DNA of 64,000 nt from Cyanodermella asteris (lineage: Eukaryota; Ascomycota; Lecanoromycetes; Ostropales; Stictidaceae), in NCBI GenBank assembly GCA_900618795.1, contig UYJD01000015.1, forward strand, positions 503,034-567,033, written 5' to 3'. This document shows, piece by piece, positions 53,801 to 62,518 of this stretch. Below the pieces are notes generated by a model. It saw only the letters and a program-made list of their open reading frames with translations. It ran no database searches and was not told the origin of the DNA. The position numbers and the translations under genes are program-made. Within the stretch, counting starts at the first letter, position 1, and every line of letters begins with the position of its first letter.

Positions 53801-54032
53801 GTTGTGCAGTTGCTGGGTTGGATCGTTTCTGAGGTTTCTCCTTCAACACCGCTCGCTTCCTCTGGGTCCCACTTTGCACCAATCCGCCTCCCGAACAGCT
53901 CGAAAACGAAACAGGAGCATGCTCTCCGAGTAGACCTTCGAGAACATGTACTGTTTCGTAATCACAACCGTGTATTGACGCGATATCTTGCTTAACCCTG
54001 TGTAAACATTCCTCTGTGGCTCGGACGCTCAT
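47850..54032 (-). CDS. ESP1: separase (Esp1/BimB), cysteine protease C50
   Basis: Cleaves the cohesin kleisin to start anaphase; held by securin and CDK. One uninterrupted frame of 2060 residues, in the usual size range of filamentous-fungal separases (Aspergillus BimB). The C-terminal caspase-like domain has the catalytic dyad: His1910 in Y-L-G-H-G-S-G-G-Q-Y and Cys1936 in L-L-L-G-C-S-S-A. The block F-P-W-E-S-L-P, which precedes the protease in all separases, and G-T-L-W-D-V-T-D-K-D-I-D after it are present. The large N-terminal part is alpha-solenoid. A basic Ser/Thr/Lys patch (about residues 1300-1440) probably is a disordered regulatory insert. The gene converges on the G-patch gene with 93 nt between stops. 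Confidence 0.95.
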   Translation of the reverse strand: MSVRATEECLHRVKQDIASIHGCDYETVHVLEGLLGEHAPVSFSSCSGGGLVQSGTQRKRAVLKEKPQKRSNPATAQRPLPEAPRLKLATEVVNISLKAFTETIRIQTQAKSTCSGDQIQAKSAPGQKHASHGASVQHIATCAALAFALLRRAQDSKTGDHGYRIEAGMSAFIGKLIAVELGDFAAHELRVLLRRLTNGTNNDGVCKTSIDEEISQFLSTNHLPDDKRGMTLLVASQLHCLKLLAISDGPEARIALKRLCLIKEAGPFKSIVRCIDQGYMSASEASKSFRSLSQCLISFANTKTVAKKRRLGSYAILQYQILGLQTLLEANRVLGHKTDFANEVLIPLGKYIRAFCREPQDLTGHPGAEILTTVRDIVEQSVQTPVPPDKASLILTLANNVRCSSVTLARICAGASDVELSFRTAAESFRQPTELSPRDIQGLCELCFNGVEAGVSDEVLKLQLSKLNEALQLCPKTLASELDDILISSSSLRRRIVERIRPASATTDGYKAVSAPEEANVYHKTLISIVDFMSKYLGGVLETSNAKHQSREEQRVTMVNRIARPTIDAVLMCLRMTSVEDSRFLELLESLKTCVSFIDALEGAVSDKVIAALDERLLGIRSKVSDHLCSIHQNLRVRMQDAPVMTEILRLSVDVIAKVPFHDRPEARYEEKLSRLIRAYDARGSSRDTFEALQQFARYCIDSGILAQAVKNAVQSSELHPSEQDSSTMHRIATIFVHIRTGIQAPTLPKLFASIDMHIDEATSGYLAERQMKAIVNVLESAGSIKGEVMGPAIDALSLYYSRDRYPVRRLRVVAWVLQVAKFWPNERNTLLTSECEKELVEFSIEHPAEDAALVGQVPLLLALAQVSLASSGSRLRLDLVRSGLESWKRILQRIDPSLSRSLAELPLVWLQMSSLAEYLHAHCLLDEYQTCLLVLDRLHEHGVSEGPEVAVSLLLQHAQVKHDLGYPHLSLKLLESANKAWESPSPRAGANFECAKALSLLKTGNALDADKCIEKAVQLFGAPATPRAATNAFYDIRSNRGLAATTMFGVIADYHEAIGDSAKALLFARASARHATSAWRAAMKKSKSKTTLDDANQREQSMSEEQSQVKDTVAVDELALVNTGIPGMLDTAFELIESLIRLSKVLADAGMIQDARQHLRQAERMAHALRLDYQSSRLALLAARFSLLEWQFKDAVSMLEQCASRLEEGGLLKTEIGLELCRALYAAGDIDGAREELDSLQTIIHSWAEGDRQSVDPDSISAVEVGVRDLNINRKRAVAGSHKKTPSIAQRQKKGVTPEATPKSSLKEVNVERQRLTMQAKLMKVSMSLADHDHLDGEALLESVGAVHQTAHGKIELTVLKSKVHFRDGMEILALDPIYNSLNDAPLVFPAKIHDMPCEPLTTEEKPASRRKRAGTPAKALKKAPKSAAADGLMMPAQSLRAFEQSARCLEEISTSAMNGASTHVLHELAYSSAKISMFLSTTAVDNKLDDFSCALAAAMEIGRGSAWLRQSSAASAEYVLASHDEKSLLSLHSGNEELPLVSLPSPQDFRSQYIDVLPESWIVVSLSLSADGQELQMSRLKKDTTPFLLALPLGRNFDGVSEDDLSFGAAKEELGDIVRLANFSAHDTGDMSKKGAKTEWWNTRKALDERLEVLVETMSQMWLGGFAGIFSQRAISSKAFPTFKDRFVKILDAHLPSRSQRGSAARSGRVNVDNQVLEIFVGLGLPAADGDLDEALLDLLAFVVDILQFNGERNAFDEIDFDAMVLETLDALGQYHQTADRERDAQSDASHLILILDKHLHCFPWESLPCMQGLSVSRLPSLEMLRQRLLLQRQFGNSPPDQDILAIDRRDGAVILNPGGDLSHTEKTFTEPLADLPDSWSKVVRRAPEEQELSDFLSSRSLYIYLGHGSGGQYIRSRTVRKLDQCAVSLLLGCSSATVTEAGQFESYGTPLTYLQGGAPTVVGTLWDVTDKDIDRFSLKMMQRWGLIGDDAVGNGRVPEKMPPKTPRGKGKKAAKDRPLKQRAVPLDTAVAEARGECLMRFLNGAAPVVYGVPVVLK

Positions 54033-54337
54033 TTCTGTATCGGTCCAAATGTGGCCTGAAGTCGAACATCAGGCCCCTGGTTACAGAACAACCACGCAAA
54101 TAATATCGAGATCACTTATCATTGGGATGACTGAGGCGGAATAAGCAAAAAGGCACGCTTCGTGGCTGTCGCTCCTCGCTTAAAAGTAAACACAGCAGCG
54201 GCCCATGAAATGTTTCGGTCAACACTCCGAATCATTTCACAGCATCCCAGTCATTTTCGGTCTCTGCCTACTTCGATCAAAACTTCTTCTCCTGTGCGCT
54301 CCGAGTGACTCGACCGTCTCGCAATACAAGTCGCCCA
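54033..54337. promoter_or_regulatory. divergent promoter, separase / DUF5321-like gene
   Basis: 305 nt shared by two oppositely directed starts. No TATA box is clear; the sequence TTAAAAGTAAAC occurs at about 54180. The sharing suggests but does not prove co-expression. Confidence 0.45.
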
Positions 54338-54994
54338 ATGCTGTTGAACGCCGCTACTAGCTTCAGCCGCGCAGCTTCGCAGACTAGACCCGGATATGCA
54401 TTAACAGGACTTGCGCGTCACCGCCGGTCCCTAGCGACTGTACCAAGAATCGCAGAGCGAGGGATATGGGATTCGATAATTCCACGGGCTATCAGAGAGC
54501 GGAAGAACAAGCCAAACGGTGCACAATCGCCGAAGTCAAAAGAGTGGAACCCGGCAACGTTTTTCATCATTATATTCATGCTCATCGGGTCCAACGCCAT
54601 TAATCTTATCGCAGTCAGGACATCGGCTCAAGCCTTTAGTCGAAAGACGGAAGCTCGCATTGCTTTACTGAAGGATGCGATCGAACGCGTTCATAAAGGT
54701 GAGGACGTGGACGTGAAGAAAATGCTCGGCACTGGGAACGAAGCAGAGGAGAAGGAATGGGAAGAAGGTATGAGCATGTCCGTATACCATTAGGCGGTTT
54801 TGCTGATCACGCTTCTATGAACAGCCATGCGAGAGATTGAGAAATCTTTGGAAGGGCCGGAGAAGACGGAGGACCTTGAGCAAAGGGATCAAAAGCACGA
54901 AGGGACTACCAAAGCGGCAGGTACTCCATCGGCAGGATCACCTGAAACCACAAACCGCTTGCCAGATGGGAACAACCGGCCTGGGTTCTACTAA
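54338..54994 (+). CDS. DUF5321-like mitochondrial membrane protein
   Basis: Two exons (54338-54767, 54825-54994) with a 57-nt intron (GTATGA donor, AACAG acceptor) give 199 residues. The N-terminus is basic and Ser/Arg-rich (R-H-R-R-S-L-A-T-V), as in mitochondrial presequences. One hydrophobic segment (about residues 78-99: F-F-I-I-I-F-M-L-I-G-S-N-A-I-N-L) follows the signature K-E-W-N-P-A-T, as in fungal DUF5321 proteins. A short coiled coil follows (A-R-I-A-L-L-K-D-A-I-E-R-V) and a polar tail ending N-N-R-P-G-F-Y. I chose the Met at 54338; an in-frame Met 11 codons upstream is possible. The splice keeps a helix continuous (E-E-A-M-R-E-I-E-K). Role unknown; inner-membrane location is inferred. 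Confidence 0.82.
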
Positions 54995-56131
54995 AGCATG
55001 TTATCTGACTGCGAAAAGAACGGCTGCAGATTGTCAACTCAGAAGCCGCGTCCACCACGTTTTCGCCATCAAAAGCACGAAAGCTGAAGCATAGTTCCGC
55101 TCGCCAAAGGTGCAGCAATGCCAGGCCATGCTTCTGCACACCTGGCTATCAACCGCGCCCAGGGGGTCACGTCGCTGCGATCAGCTCAACTTCATTATGA
55201 TTGAGGTCTGAGACCATTATAAGGTTCATTCGAATCAGCATGACTACGATTGCTTGGGAGAAAGGCCCGACTGCTCGCTACGAGATTGGCAGCAACCAAA
55301 TGTCAGGAGAGCATGTCTCCGGGAGCTCAGATTTGTCGTGGAATGTCCCATGACTCTGCTTCCCTGTCCGATAGCGAACAGTCTATACCACGCATACTGC
55401 GAGCTAGCCCTTGGACTTGGAAACATGCCGTTGGAAGAAATGGAAAACGTGATCGGGATGGCATGCTGAAAGATCAAACAGATGAGCACATTATTTGGAA
55501 CGGATCGTTGTCAATCACTCTTAGCTCTGTATGGTAGAGATAGTGATACTACACGCTCACAGGCTCATTGCAGTGACTAACGTGGATGTCTTGATATTCA
55601 GCGTCCGAGATATCATTGAGTGAAGTCCAGGTTCCATCCAATTTTAAGTTGGTAAATAATGCCAACAATGTGTCGCGCATCTATATCGGAGCAGCGACGC
55701 TTACGCAGAAAGCTCACAATCGGGCGAATATCGGTCACGACGGAAGCACATTAACGTGATGCAACTGAATTTGGAGTAGTCAGAGACTCTGAGCGGGCGA
55801 AGCTGCAGAAGAGCCGCATCGGAAAGGATTCTTGTGAGGTTCGTGTGGCTCTTCCCGGCACCGCAGCGCCGCCCCGGTGAGCTCATTGGCGGGGCTCCGG
55901 CTGCTCGCGTGCGGCTTCGTGAATGCTCGAAAAGTGTTCCGCGAGCATAATAAATACTTCAATGCACCACCCCACGCCAAACGCTGTCGCTCATTTCATA
56001 CCACACACGCGCTCCTCGGAAATGCTACGGTGACACAACTCGCCATCAACAAGACAACAGGCCTATACTAGCCCTTCGCTAAGCTCTGCCCCGCGCTCCA
56101 GCGTCGAGCAAAGGGCGGGGACAATTCGGAC
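54995..56131. other. intergenic, nothing recognised
   Basis: About 1.1 kb between the DUF5321-like gene and LOS1. Frames on both strands lack protein character. It should contain the LOS1 promoter; no TATA box is clear. Confidence 0.4.
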
Positions 56132-59100
56132 ATGGAAGCGCAGGTTCGGACGCCAGACTTGGTGGCACCCGGCGCTGCTAACATCTCTTGATAGGTAGAA
56201 AACGCAGTTCTGGTCGCCTTCGATCCCTATGCCTCCCAAAGTCTCAAACAGCAAGCCTTTGACTTCCTCAACGAGCTCCGCGCAAACCCGCAGGGATGGC
56301 CGACATGCCTTGGACTGGCCCTTCGCGTCCCAAAAACACAAGAGGTGGTTAGACATGCTTGCCTTGAGGTCGTCATAAACGCAATTGCCAATGCTCTCGT
56401 CGATGAGCAAGGTATTGTTTACATCAAGCGGAACCTCATGAACTATATCAGAAAAGTATACTGGGAAGGAGAGATTGATGCAGACACCTATGCGGTCGAA
56501 AACAAGTTCGTTCAACTTCTGACTTTTCTCTTCGTGAGAGCCTACCAAACTCAGTGGCAAACCTTTATCGAGGACCTGCTTGGATTGTGCACTCCGGGCC
56601 CAGCTCAGAATGCTGGCCAGCACCGCGCTGCTCGGCTTTACCTCAGAACTCTTGGCTCCATACACGATGAAATCGGTGACACTTTAGTGATACGAGGCAA
56701 CGCAGCTCAGAACCAGGCAAACGACCTCAAGGATCTTCTACGTGATCGTGATGTCAATCGTATTGCGCAATCGTGGATGGAAATGCTGCCAGGGTGGCAC
56801 AAGGGCAATCGCGATGTCTTCAACGAGTGCTTAGGGGTCATTGGCAAATGGGCCAGCTGGATCGATCTTTCACTCATCATCAACGAGGAGTTTCTTCGCA
56901 TTCTCATTTCGGCGATTATGGCGGCTGCCGATGCTGACGCTGCTGAAGAGGCAACTCCTGCCACCAATGCAATGCTTGAGATAATCGGGAAAAAGATGAA
57001 AGCGGACGACAAGCTGAATCTTCTCCGCATATTCAGGGTACAAGAAGTTGTCGCACAGATATCCGGCTCTTCCCGACTAGCAGACCGGGCATCGTCAGAA
57101 TATGACACGGATCTGGCAGAACTTGCGGCGAAGATAGTCAATTCGGTGATGATGGAGCTTGTTACCATCGCCGATGGCCGTGATACATCACCCACTACAG
57201 GAGCAGCAGCAAACGAGCAGATTAGAGGTCTACTCCCATTCTTGCTACGATATTTTGCGGACGAGTTCGACGAGGTCTGCTCCACAGTCATCCCTTCCTT
57301 GACGGGGCTGCTTGCATTCGTGAGAAAACGCACCGACCAGACCGCAGAATGGCTTCCGATGTTGCCGACAGTCCTCCAGGCCGTAATAGCGAAGATGAAA
57401 TACGACGACACATCAGATTGGGGCTCGGACGACGCGGGCACGGAGGAAGCTGAATTTCAAGAACTACGGAAGCGCCTGGAAACTCTTCAGCAAACCATTG
57501 CGCACATTGACGAAGCGACCTCGATACAGATAGTCAGCGATGTTGTCAACAACACTTTCGACCAGTTTCATGCATCCCAAGGGTCTATCAACTGGCGTGT
57601 ACTGGATCTCGCACTCCATGAGATGTTCATATTTGGACACATTGCACAACGCAACGGCGCCCTGTATAACAAGAACAAGCCAGTGACGCCTGCTGCGGAG
57701 GCACTCATCGGAATGCTCTTGAAGATGACTCAGTCAGGGATAGCCACGTTTTCCCACCCGGCCATACAGCTCCAGTATATGGAGCTTTGCGTGCGTTATG
57801 TTGCCTTTTTCGACAATAATCCTCAACTCATTCCTCAGGCACTCGAAAACTTTGCCCAATTCATACACCACGACCACGCGAAGGTGCGACAACGGTCATG
57901 GTACCTGTTCTTTCGCTTCACGAAGCTCCTCAAGCCGCACGTAGGCAGCATAGCGAGCAACATCATTCAGTCAATCGGCCCACTCCTCGTCATCAAGGCG
58001 GAGACTCCCAAGGATTCAGATGACGACGATGATGGATCTGAAAGCAATGTGCAGACTGCAGATGCGAAGTTCCAAGGGCAATTGCACCTGTACGAGGCCG
58101 TTGGCGGTATAGCATCAGCCAACGGAGTCCAACCACAGGAGCAGATTCTGTTCATCAGAGCCATTGCAGAGCCGCAGTTCGCCGATCTGACCGCACAGAT
58201 ACCAAAGGCCAAAGCTGGAGATGAACGGGCCGTATTACAAGTTCACCACATTATATCCGCTCTTGCCACTCTTGCCCATGGATTCGTCGAGTCGACACCC
58301 TCGTCCATAAGGAAAGCAGCGCCGGTGACGCCCGAGGTCTCGGCCGAATTCATCAAGGTCGCGGAAGCCACACTTGTTGCTCTCGACTCACTCAATGGCT
58401 TTGTTCAAGTCAGGGATGCAGCAAGGGCAGCGTTCGCTCGACTGCTTGGAGTTCTTAGCAGCAATCTTCTTCCGCAACTGCAGAGGTGGCTTGGTGGATT
58501 ACTGGTGCCGACTTCTTCCAAAGACGAGATTGCTGCCTTTCTAAGGCTGCTTGGCCAGATCATATACGCTCTCGGCGCCGAAGTACAATCGTTTCTCAAC
58601 GAAATCTTCTCACCGCTGTTGCAGCGTGTGTTCGCCGGGATTTCAGAACCAACAAACGGGACAGATGAGGAAATCCAGCTGGTCGAACTCAAAACCCATT
58701 ACCTCACATTCTTCCTCGTGGTCTTGGGTCAGGGGATGGGCGCGGTATTAGTCAGCGCGGAGAACCAAAGCCAATTCGAGAACATCATTGCAAGCATCGA
58801 GCATTTTACCAAGGATGCCGAGGACTTGTTGACGGCCAAGATTGCCTTCCAGGTCTTGTCCAAGATGTGTGAGGCGTGGGGCGGGCCCGAGGTTGGCCAG
58901 AATGGGCAAGGACAACCAAATCCTGTCCTACCAGGATTTGACGCGTTCATGCAAGACCGCTTCTCGAAATTGACATGGTCATTACCAAGCCAGCCCGCAT
59001 TCGATCCGAAAGACGCAAAGTCGCGACAGGTGCTCACGGAGGCTGCAAGCATGCAGAAACAGATCTACCTACGGACTGGATCGAAGTACCTGGAGTATCT

Positions 59101-59233
59101 CCGCTCGCAAGAACTGAGTGGGCTGGGAATGGACCAAGGCACCATTGACGAGTACATCCACAACATGACCACCGGCGACGTGAAGTCGTTTCGGCAATAT
59201 TTTGTCAAATTGACACAGTCTATCAAGCAATAG
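56132..59233 (+). CDS. LOS1: exportin-T, tRNA nuclear exporter
   Basis: Karyopherin that carries tRNA out of the nucleus with Ran-GTP. Two exons: 56132-56143 (four codons, M-E-A-Q) and 56195-59233, with a 51-nt intron (GCTAAC branch, GATAG acceptor), giving 1016 residues. The splice gives the family start M-E-A-Q-V-E-N-A-V. The importin-beta-like N-terminal part binds Ran, and the next block (Y-I-R-K-V-Y-W-E) fits the exportin-1/T Xpo1 domain. The rest is HEAT-type helical repeats. A short acidic Ser/Asp loop lies near residue 610. The donor GTTCGG is weak, so the first exon is the least certain part; the only other start would be inside exon 2. Confidence 0.92.
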
Positions 59234-60337
59234 CCCTGTCTTTCATGTTGGACAACATCTGGAGCAATCTCGAAAATGAAGGACGGAGCAGCAGCAGCAA
59301 GAGCCGGACCTGGTCACACGATGCGGCAGTTCTGTTTGGACCGTTGGACACTCGCCCGTCCAGACCTTGACAAAAGTCAGACAGCCTTTCCCTACGTGAG
59401 GTAAGGTGGTGTTTTGCGCACGGGCTTGTTCTGGCGAAATGCCAAGGCTACCTACTTAGGTACCTAAGGTGCCTATGGATGCCCTTACGAGTGACGAAAC
59501 GGGCATGCGCAATACTGCTCGAAATGCATGAATAGATCAACGAATCAACAAAAAGCATACAGACGCCAAAATTGTTCCGAAGGCATGGTAGTAGTATCCC
59601 AAGTCTGCTTCATCAATTGATCTCTCACGTCTTCATGTGCCGGCGGAATCGAGATCCGGGGCGGAGGCACTTTCCGCCAGAACTGGCTGACATGCAGTGA
59701 CGTAGCACAGCACAGGACAGACGGCCGGAGCGGAGAGCTTTTGCGATGACGGCAACGAGCTCGGATATGCCCAGACCCGACCCTGCAGCTCCATTCGTGC
59801 TTTGCGAGCAAGACAGGTGACGGCGCTGTGAAGCCATGAACACAAAGTGCGAGGACGAAGCACACCTACGAGTACTACTTGCGATGCAAGCACATTTCGA
59901 CGGTCGGGTGACACAAACGGGCGGGGCAGAAGTAGCGCCAAGCCAGGCACGCCCAGCTGTGCCATGCGACTAGACTAGTTCTTCACGTTCGCGGGCGCAG
60001 GATGTTGCGGTCGGCCGTGGTCAGGCCCGCGGAACTGCAAGCAGCAACAATAATAACAACGAGAGATGGAGAGACGGAGCGACAGCGTGGAGCGACCCTG
60101 ATCTGAGGGATCGCACAGTGCCTGGCGATCGGGCGGCGAGTCCCATGTCATACTCGTCGTGGTCCCTGCCGCCAACGCCGGAACGCGCAAGCACCACCCA
60201 CGAGCTTCTAGGCAACGTCTTAAAACCCAATCCCCCTCTGCCGTCCCAAGCTGCTCAGCCTCCTCGTCTCCGTACTCGAGCATCGCAATTGATTCATCAC
60301 CTCCTGACGATAATCCGAACTTCTCCCCTCCGTAGCC
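59234..60337. other. intergenic, PAL1 upstream region
   Basis: About 1.1 kb with no supportable gene. A 14-bp perfect palindrome (CTTAGGTACCTAAG) lies at 59455-59468; similar TAGGTACCTA strings occur widely in filamentous-fungal intergenic DNA. The last 300 nt should hold the Pal1 promoter and leader. Confidence 0.45.
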
Positions 60338-61674
60338 ATGGATCCCACTTCAGACAAGTCTTGGGTGCGTCGCCCGCTCGACATTTATAATCCGCCCCGT
60401 AGCCCGACGTACTCGTGTGCTGATGCATTTCACAGGCTTCGAAACAGCTTCTCGACCCATTGCACGCCCCTGACCCTGCTTCCGAGGACGGCCCTGGTGG
60501 TACACATTTCCGCAATACACTGTCTCCCGCAGAGAAGCAACCAGCCTCCCGGAAAGAGGTCCACAAGAAAGGCACAAATCCCTTCAGAGACGGTGCATAT
60601 CCGACACCTCCCAGCTCAGCCTCACCGTCCCGACTTAAGTTTCCCGAATATCGCGAGGAAGGCTTCGCTTCGACGGATCATCTTCTATCGCCCACGTCGC
60701 CGCGCCAGTCCAGCGAAATTGCAACCTCGACCATACCCACCGCCACAGTAACAGCAGCCAACACCGGTGAAAGCATGTCCCAGCGAAGAAGAAACTCATC
60801 GTTGACGGCCCGCTTTCCTGGCGACCGAAGCCACAGGCCCTTGGATATGCTCCGGGAAGACGCGAAAGCCGCCAATAGACACAGACGCCGATCTAGTAAA
60901 GTCGGCGCCGACACAATAGACCAGCTCGATCAGATCGGTGCGGGCTTCAGCCCATATCACCATGACGGACCATATGATGCAACCTTGCTGGGCAGGAACC
61001 TGAGACCAGAATACAGTCCCATTGCAGCTACCAGGACCACCAACGAAGAGGCTCTTCGAGCCACACCCCGCGAGTTCATCTCCGATGCTGTGCGGGAGCA
61101 TCGGCCATTGATGGGAGTAGCCACCGTTCCGCCCGGAGAGCCAGACCGCTATGGACGTGTTCTGAACTATAGGGAGGGTCCGAACTTGAACGTCGAAATG
61201 GGCTGGCGCAGGTGGGAAGGAATAGTGAGTCGATTCGTTCGAGTGGACTTTGGACAAGTCTGCTAACAAGAACAGAAATACCATCCCGACGACATCAAAG
61301 GCAAAGGCGAACCGTACTTTACGATTGATAGGGCATTGAAAGAGCACCAAAAGGGACACCGTAGAGTGGTGTCCGAAGGAGGAATCGAGCTTGCCGAACG
61401 CCCAAGATCGTCCAGCAACCCATATGCACCTTCACGAAGCAGTCATCTCAGAACCGCCAGCGGCGTGGATGGCCACGAGCTTTCTGGCTTGAGAGAAGAG
61501 CCTTACACACAGTGGTCGGATACAGGCGTGCGACGCTCTCACACAACCGGCAAGAAAACATCAGCGATGGCCAGCGCGCTAAAGAGCAAATTCGGCAGCG
61601 TGAGGAGGAGGAAGCCGGCCGCAGGAGAAGACGTTGCCGCCGAGATAAACAGCACCACAGTAAAGTCGAAGTGA
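60338..61674 (+). CDS. Pal1 family cell-morphology protein
   Basis: Pal1 (fission yeast) is a membrane-associated protein needed for cylindrical growth; budding-yeast relatives act early in endocytosis. Three exons (60338-60364, 60436-61224, 61276-61674) joined in phase 0 give 404 residues. The first exon is nine codons. The Pal1 signature is clear: R-F-P-G-D-R-S-H-R-P-L-D, then P-Y-H-H-D-G-P-Y-D-A-T-L-L-G-R-N, then N-E-E-A-L-R-A-T-P-R-E. Upstream it has N-P-F, an EH-domain-binding type motif (K-G-T-N-P-F-R). Ser/Pro-rich disordered regions flank the core. The C-terminal exon is basic and Ser-rich. Donors (GTGCGT, GTGAGT) and acceptors (CACAG, AACAG) are standard. Confidence 0.92.
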
Positions 61675-62518
61675 GCGGTGAGGCTCGGGGTCAATGTCCA
61701 AAAGTGCCAAGGCCATTGGTATGCTTCTCAAAGTGTACTATTTTACCAGAAGTGCAAAGCGACTTTATCGCTTTGTACGATATGTTCACGAATATGGTTC
61801 CATATAAAGACAAATTTCGTTCAAATCAAACGCGATTGCAGACGCAATACTGGGGCCCGAGTCTCCAAATTGTCCATCCAAGATACGACGGCACGGCGGA
61901 TCGCGCGCAATTATGGTCGAAACCTCGTGAACGGGCTAGTGACCACTGTCAGATACCTACAGAAGCGTGGATCTTTCGTACTTGGTCCAAGGCCCGAATA
62001 CTGATAAAACGGCGTACGTTGGTGAATCGGGCCCTAGATGGGAAATGGTACAATGCGTTCGGGTCCGAAGCGACACGAGCTTTGCGGCGACGGACTTTAC
62101 TGCGGACTCCCTTCTCGAAACTTGACCGACTCCTTCCTATTCACGCGCACTTCCAAATAATTCCAGTTGCTACAGTTTCCAGGCAAATAATGCGTGACGC
62201 CGACTCGCAGCTGGTTTTCTTCATGGTGGCTCACCTTTTCGCGTTCATGTCACCTCTATTCGCTCCCGAGCTGGGTTTCACCAATTCCCGTTCTCACGCC
62301 CATTTTCTCCTTTGTGGCACGCACTCTCTCGTTTAAGACTCGCTTGAGCAGACCTTACTTTCGTTTCGTTTCCTTTTATGATCAGTCTCTAACGCAGTTG
62401 AACTAACGCGCGAGCGTGTTCATAACCTTTAATCAATACCTTCGTTCGAAATCCGCACGACACCAACATAACCCACAGCTCCTTTTACACAGTTTGCGTC
62501 GTCCTCAATTCGCTCATC
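61675..62518. other. intergenic, nothing recognised
   Basis: About 840 nt between the Pal1 stop and the drug-transporter start. No coding frame. It holds the promoter of the transporter; a pyrimidine-rich leader (about 62340-62515) is present. Confidence 0.4.

Noticed and set aside
55250-55537. 95-codon frame upstream of LOS1
   Set aside because: No domain, ordinary stop-free stretch in GC-balanced DNA, other frames equally open.
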